Source: Gammaproteobacteria bacterium (GTDB taxonomy: Bacteria; Pseudomonadota; Gammaproteobacteria; SZUA-140). Taken from it: a DNA stretch of 61,027 bases. The position numbers were made by a program, and so were the translations under genes. How positions within the stretch are numbered: position 1 is the stretch's first letter; every line of letters starts with the position of its first letter. The stretch spans positions 1 through 61,027 of the forward strand of contig JACREF010000003.1 of the NCBI GenBank assembly GCA_016218365.1. The letters run 5' to 3'. Shown piece after piece: positions 60,460-61,027 of the stretch. Below the pieces are notes generated by a model. It was given only the letters and a program-made list of their open reading frames with translations. It searched no databases and had not been told where the DNA came from.

Positions 60460-60485
60460 ATAACCAACTTATGTGGCGCGATACT
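60447..60485. promoter_or_regulatory. Operator-like palindrome over the Fic start codon
   Basis: Arms of 17 bases (60447-60463 and 60469-60485) pair at 16 positions around a CCAAC centre; 12 of them, AGTATCGCGCCA, are perfect. The Fic ATG (60459-60457, minus strand) lies in the left arm. A further GCGCCACAT half-site follows at 60493. The N-terminal winged-helix of the Fic protein is a natural candidate to bind here. Confidence 0.65.
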
Positions 60486-60715
60486 CATTATTGCGCCACA
60501 TCCAGAGCCACGCAAGCTCGGCGTCACCCCGCCGATCCACACTACACGCAGCCCGCGCGACTGATCAGAGCAGTCGAACCAGACCCCGCGCCTGCTACCG
60601 TACTGGCTCAGATAGCCGCGCTCAACCAGCACACGGAAATACTGTAAGGGTATTGTGGTGATGTGCAGGGTGTCGGATCGGATCATGAAACCAATACCAC
60701 ACCCAATTACACCCG
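60486..60715. other. Upstream of Fic gene, no supported gene
   Basis: A minus-strand frame runs from 60686 through this stretch into the Fic gene in a different frame. It starts MIRSDTLHITTIPLQYF but shows no family I recognise. It could be a worn gene end, but I do not call it. Confidence 0.3.
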
Positions 60716-61027
60716 TTATCGATGAAGTGGTCTAGACTCGATAAACGCGGACTGATATAGCCCAAAAGAATTAGCCCGCTGCCCAGAACAGGCTCCTTCG
60801 ATATGCCATGCTTCCTTCGATACGCCATGCTGCGCATGGCTACTCAGGACGAACGGGGGGATGAGGCAAGGACGAACGAGAGGGGGGCGGCGAATTTCAA
60901 GATAGTTGTCGCGTGAGCGTGTCATGATCAGGCGGCCATAGCGAGGGTTGTCGCTGCAGTTGCCTTCTGCCGATTGAGCCAGACTACAGGCTCGATATTC
61001 CAGTTTCTGATGCCCCCGGTCCAGCGC
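60716..61027 (-). CDS. Possible 3' end of an unidentified gene
   Basis: A minus-strand frame is open from the window edge to a stop at 60716 (103 residues, 5' end outside). The first 45 residues (containing DRGHQKLEYRACSLAQSAEG) look coding. The remainder runs through REP-like units at 60798-60856, so the C-terminus may be an extension into repeat DNA. I cannot name a family. Confidence 0.3.
   Translation of the reverse strand, partial: ALDRGHQKLEYRACSLAQSAEGNCSDNPRYGRLIMTRSRDNYLEIRRPPLVRPCLIPPFVLSSHAQHGVSKEAWHIEGACSGQRANSFGLYQSAFIESRPLHR

Noticed and set aside
60255-60686. A 143-residue minus-strand gene upstream of and into the Fic gene
   Set aside because: Most of it overlaps the Fic frame and crosses the palindrome; no family match, so not called.

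Overview
The window is a high-GC chromosomal segment, most likely from a gammaproteobacterium. The family of each core gene, the tkt-gap-pgk-pyk-fba order, the metK-ahcY-metF order and the RND/porin content all fit this. A chemolithoautotrophic or denitrifying relative of the sulfur-oxidising Gammaproteobacteria is plausible, but no RuBisCO or sulfur gene is present to prove it. I saw no rRNA, tRNA or CRISPR array.

Region 1 (1-2.7 kb) holds a Sel1-repeat protein cut by the window edge, a UDP-glucuronate epimerase and a zinc-ribbon methyltransferase. Region 2 (2.7-29.5 kb) is a nitrate super-cluster. A minus-strand operon runs nirB, nirD, a second molybdopterin oxidoreductase, a fused ferredoxin/DmsC-type membrane protein, then nasA. 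Next come moaB, an orphan HAMP membrane protein and a plus-strand napFDABC operon for periplasmic nitrate reduction, followed by a TauE/SafE-type exporter. Then come minus-strand nasT-nrtABC-porin and narK-(PP2C/kinase) units, and finally moeA-mobA for molybdenum cofactor. Sigma-54 type -24/-12 elements lie upstream of narK and nasT, with a weaker one upstream of nirB. The nasT-nrtA gap holds a two-hairpin ANTAR target overlapping an intrinsic terminator. Uptake, reduction and cofactor supply therefore look jointly controlled by nitrogen limitation and nitrate.

Region 3 (29.9-39.3 kb) carries a chemoreceptor, a small PstS-like binding protein with a porin, a NhaD-type antiporter and an RND efflux pair. 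A 122-bp MITE occurs here and again at 39.6 kb. Each copy is flanked by an 11-bp target duplication, and one copy sits inside an older inverted-repeat element that supplies the start of the antiporter gene.

Region 4 (39.7-46.4 kb) is accessory. It holds a lipoprotein, an EmrB/QacA-type exporter and then a visibly more AT-rich run of minus-strand genes separated by integron attC-like sites, with no integrase in the window. The genes are two GIY-YIG (T5orf172-type) proteins, a cyclase-homology-like protein overlapping one of them, a DUF2442 protein beside a DUF4160 remnant, and a DUF2971 protein.

Region 5 (46.4-61 kb) returns to core metabolism: fba, pyk, pgk, gap and tkt on the minus strand, a thioredoxin-fold protein, then metK, ahcY and metF for the activated-methyl cycle. 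The end holds dispersed inverted and direct repeats and a Fic-family protein with a non-canonical active site and a large operator-like palindrome over its start codon.
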